A stretch of 8,333 bases of DNA from Desulfotomaculum sp. (GTDB lineage: Bacteria; Bacillota; Desulfotomaculia; Desulfotomaculales; Desulfohalotomaculaceae), in assembly GCA_021129815.1 (NCBI GenBank), contig JAJOKN010000130.1, forward strand, positions 1-8,333, written 5' to 3'. Every line of letters begins with the position of its first letter. The stretch's first letter is position 1. This document shows positions 6,727 through 8,333 of this stretch, piece after piece. Position numbers and translations under genes: made by a program. The notes beneath the pieces were generated by a model, which saw only the letters and a program-made list of their open reading frames with translations, was not told where the DNA came from and ran no database searches.

Positions 6727-8094
6727 TCAACAACTGTCATAAATATCCAGTATTTCTTTCGTTTTCAACTTCAAAAGTTCAACATCTCCTCTAGTTTCTA
6801 CATTAAGCCTAAGCACTGGTTCTGTATTGGACATTCGTAAGTTAAAGCGCCAATCCTTAAACTCCATGCTGATGCCATCCGTGCGGTCAATTATAACTTC
6901 ATCATTAGCAAAATGTTTTTCTACTCGCTCCATTACTTCCTTGGGATTCTCTACTTTTCGGTTAATCTCTCCGCTCACCGGATATCTCTTCATCCTCTCT
7001 CCAACTAGTTGAGACAGATTTTTTTTCCTTTGACTCATAATTTCTAACACCAATAACCAAGGAATCATACCGCTGTCACAATACGCAAAGTCCCTAAAAT
7101 AATGATGAGCTGACATCTCCCCGCCATACACTGCATCTTCTAACCGCATTCGCTCTTTTATAAAAGCATGACCTGTCTTGCTTTGAACAGGAATGCCTCC
7201 TGCTTCTTTGACTATCTCAATTGTATTCCATGTAAGGCGCGGGTCGTGGATGATCTTAGATCCAGGATAGCGCTGCAAGAAAGCTTGAGCTAAAAAACCA
7301 ACTATGTAGTAGCCTTCAATAAAGTTACCCTGTTCATCAAAAAAAAAGCACCTGTCAAAGTCTCCATCCCATGCTATGCCCACATCTGCTCCTGATTCAC
7401 GAACAACTCTAGCCGTAGCTTCTCTGTTCTCTACCAAAAGCGGATTGGGAATGCCATTAGGAAAAGTGCCATCTGGTATGTGATTCACTTTTATAAATTC
7501 AAAAGGCAAAAAAGGCTCTAGTGCATCTATTACCGGACCTGCGCATCCATTGCCTGCATTTACAACCACCTTAAGCGGCCACAAGTTATCGCGGTTCACA
7601 TAAGAAAGCAAATGTTCTACATAGTCTGGCATAATATCTTGCTTAACGCATTCACCCGGCAAAACAGATGGCTTTGTAAAAGTCCCATTCACAACTCTAT
7701 CTTCCAACTCCCTAAGCCCGCTGTCCCCGCTTATCGGTTTAGCTTTTTCTCTGACAAGTTTCATTCCATTATAATTTTCAGGATTATGGCTAGCAGTGAT
7801 CATTATTCCTCCATCTAAGTTTAAATAAAAAGTAGCAAAATAAACCTGTTCTGTACCACAAAGCCCTATATCAATGACATCACATCCCGCTTCATTCAGC
7901 CCCTTAATTAAAGCTTCCGCTAACGACTTGCTGGATAGGCGCACATCATAACCTACTGCAACTTTTTGAGGCTTAAATAGTTCAACATAAGTTCTTCCTA
8001 TGCGATAAGCTACTTCTTCATTTAATTCTTCAGGAACCTTCCCGCGAATATCATAAGCTTTAAAAGCATTTCTGCTAATCTTGCTGCACGACAT
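6727..8094 (-). CDS. manB: Phosphomannomutase (ManB/CpsG type)
   Basis: Interconverts mannose-6-phosphate and mannose-1-phosphate, the precursor of GDP-mannose and mannose- or fucose-containing surface sugars; it may also act on glucose phosphates. The 455 residues match E. coli CpsG (456) along their whole length. They show the N-terminal FKAYDIRGK (11-19), the phosphoserine loop TASHNPENYNGMKLVRE (100-116, S102), the Mg loop DGDFDRCFFFDE (243-254; D243, D245, D247), the sugar-specificity loop GGEMSAHHYFRDF (324-336) and the phosphate-binding RMSNTEP (420-426). The GEMSAHH loop and the overall similarity to CpsG favour mannomutase over a pure phosphoglucomutase. The ATG has AAGGAGG 8 nt upstream. 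It is the first gene of the leftward block, ahead of the broken rhamnose genes; no manC (GDP-mannose pyrophosphorylase) is in the window. It appears intact. Confidence 0.94.
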   Translation of the reverse strand: MSCSKISRNAFKAYDIRGKVPEELNEEVAYRIGRTYVELFKPQKVAVGYDVRLSSKSLAEALIKGLNEAGCDVIDIGLCGTEQVYFATFYLNLDGGIMITASHNPENYNGMKLVREKAKPISGDSGLRELEDRVVNGTFTKPSVLPGECVKQDIMPDYVEHLLSYVNRDNLWPLKVVVNAGNGCAGPVIDALEPFLPFEFIKVNHIPDGTFPNGIPNPLLVENREATARVVRESGADVGIAWDGDFDRCFFFDEQGNFIEGYYIVGFLAQAFLQRYPGSKIIHDPRLTWNTIEIVKEAGGIPVQSKTGHAFIKERMRLEDAVYGGEMSAHHYFRDFAYCDSGMIPWLLVLEIMSQRKKNLSQLVGERMKRYPVSGEINRKVENPKEVMERVEKHFANDEVIIDRTDGISMEFKDWRFNLRMSNTEPVLRLNVETRGDVELLKLKTKEILDIYDSC

Positions 8095-8164
8095 TTAAAA
8101 CACCTCCTTAAAAAATTCGTTTATTTACTGTATAAGCTCATTTTCACTGATACTTATATTGCTT

Positions 8165-8193
8165 ATTTTATCCATTTTATTTGCAGAAGTCCA
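8165..8193 (-). promoter_or_regulatory. Candidate sigma-A promoter for manB
   Basis: TGGACT (8193-8188; 4 of 6 match TTGACA) and TAAAAT (8170-8165; 5 of 6 match TATAAT) lie on the minus strand with exactly 17 nt between them. The -10 box is about 70 nt before the manB ATG. It sits back to back with the rightward promoter at 8213-8241. Confidence 0.45.
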
Positions 8194-8212
8194 TGATACC
8201 CAAAAAAACAAA

Positions 8213-8241
8213 TTGACAAAATTATTACAAACATATATTCT
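8213..8241 (+). promoter_or_regulatory. Candidate sigma-A promoter for a rightward gene
   Basis: A perfect TTGACA (8213-8218) is followed after 17 nt by TATTCT (8236-8241; 4 of 6 match TATAAT). It points right, away from manB, and is the best -35 box in the window. The -10 lies within a small inverted repeat, ACATA-TATTC-TATGT (8231-8245), which could be an operator. Confidence 0.5.
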
Positions 8242-8264
8242 ATGTAAAAAATCTAATATCTCTA

Positions 8265-8297
8265 ATAATCACAAAAAAACTTTCTTGGTGTGATAAT
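8265..8297 (+). repeat. Inverted repeat just before a possible start codon
   Basis: ATAATCACA (8265-8273) and TGTGATAAT (8289-8297) pair at 8 of 9 positions across a 15-nt gap. The right arm ends one base before a GTG start candidate and contains its GGTGTGAT ribosome-binding candidate. It could be a regulator-binding site or an RNA hairpin hiding the start; chance is not excluded in AT-rich DNA. Confidence 0.3.
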
Positions 8298-8298
8298 T

Positions 8299-8333
8299 GT
8301 GAATTTGAATTCAAAAGATGAAGGAAAAGTTAT
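8299..8333 (+). CDS. Possible 5' end of a divergent gene, cut by the window edge
   Basis: A GTG at 8299 opens a frame of 11 complete codons (MNLNSKDEGKV) that runs off the window. A GGTGTGAT sequence, a partial anti-16S match, lies 6 nt upstream, and a good rightward promoter ends 57 nt upstream. Other starts are possible: the ATG at 8318, or a start right at the window edge served by AAGGA at 8321-8325. Too little is present to suggest a product; that a rightward gene exists is more certain than this particular start. Confidence 0.3.
   Translation, partial: MNLNSKDEGKV

Noticed and set aside
1..8333. Mobile element, phage, defence island, CRISPR array, tRNA or rRNA
   Set aside because: No transposase or integrase motifs, no spaced direct repeats, no tRNA-like cloverleaf or rRNA sequence could be seen; the deletions in the rfb genes have no insertion-sequence ends beside them.

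Overview
The window reads as a low-GC Gram-positive chromosome segment, most likely from a clostridial or related anaerobic Firmicute. The evidence is an AddA-type (not RecB-type) helicase-nuclease, strong AGGAGG ribosome-binding sites, TTG/GTG starts, AT-rich spacers and sigma-A-like promoters. I cannot name the genus. All recognisable genes lie on the minus strand, so transcription runs from right to left. A divergent gene on the plus strand may begin at the extreme right edge.

Layout in transcription order. (1) A 204-bp divergent control region (8095-8298) with one candidate promoter in each direction. (2) An intact ManB/CpsG-type phosphomannomutase (8094-6727). (3) A decayed dTDP-L-rhamnose locus whose original order was rfbB-rfbA-rfbC-rfbD. 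rfbB survives only as its two ends, joined by a large internal deletion and carrying three in-frame stops (6580-6260). rfbA is full length (6263-5385) but has one extra residue beside its nucleotide-binding loop. rfbC and rfbD are collapsed into a relic of less than 300 bp: two pieces of rfbC followed directly by the last 18 codons of rfbD (5388-5104). (4) A full-length addA (4984-1478). The addB that normally precedes it is missing, apart from a possible short tail. (5) A weak terminator, then a separately promoted and complete sbcD (1337-132). No sbcC start follows within the remaining 131 bp.

The genes fall into two themes. The right half is nucleotide-sugar synthesis for surface polysaccharide: mannose-1-phosphate from ManB and dTDP-glucose from RfbA. 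The rhamnose branch cannot run from this locus because RfbB, RfbC and RfbD are broken. The left half is double-strand-break processing: the AddA motor-nuclease and the SbcD (Mre11-type) nuclease, each without its usual partner next to it. I found no tRNA, rRNA, CRISPR array, insertion sequence or phage gene, and no convincing undescribed system. The most informative feature is the pattern of deletions in the rhamnose genes, with recognisable gene ends left behind.
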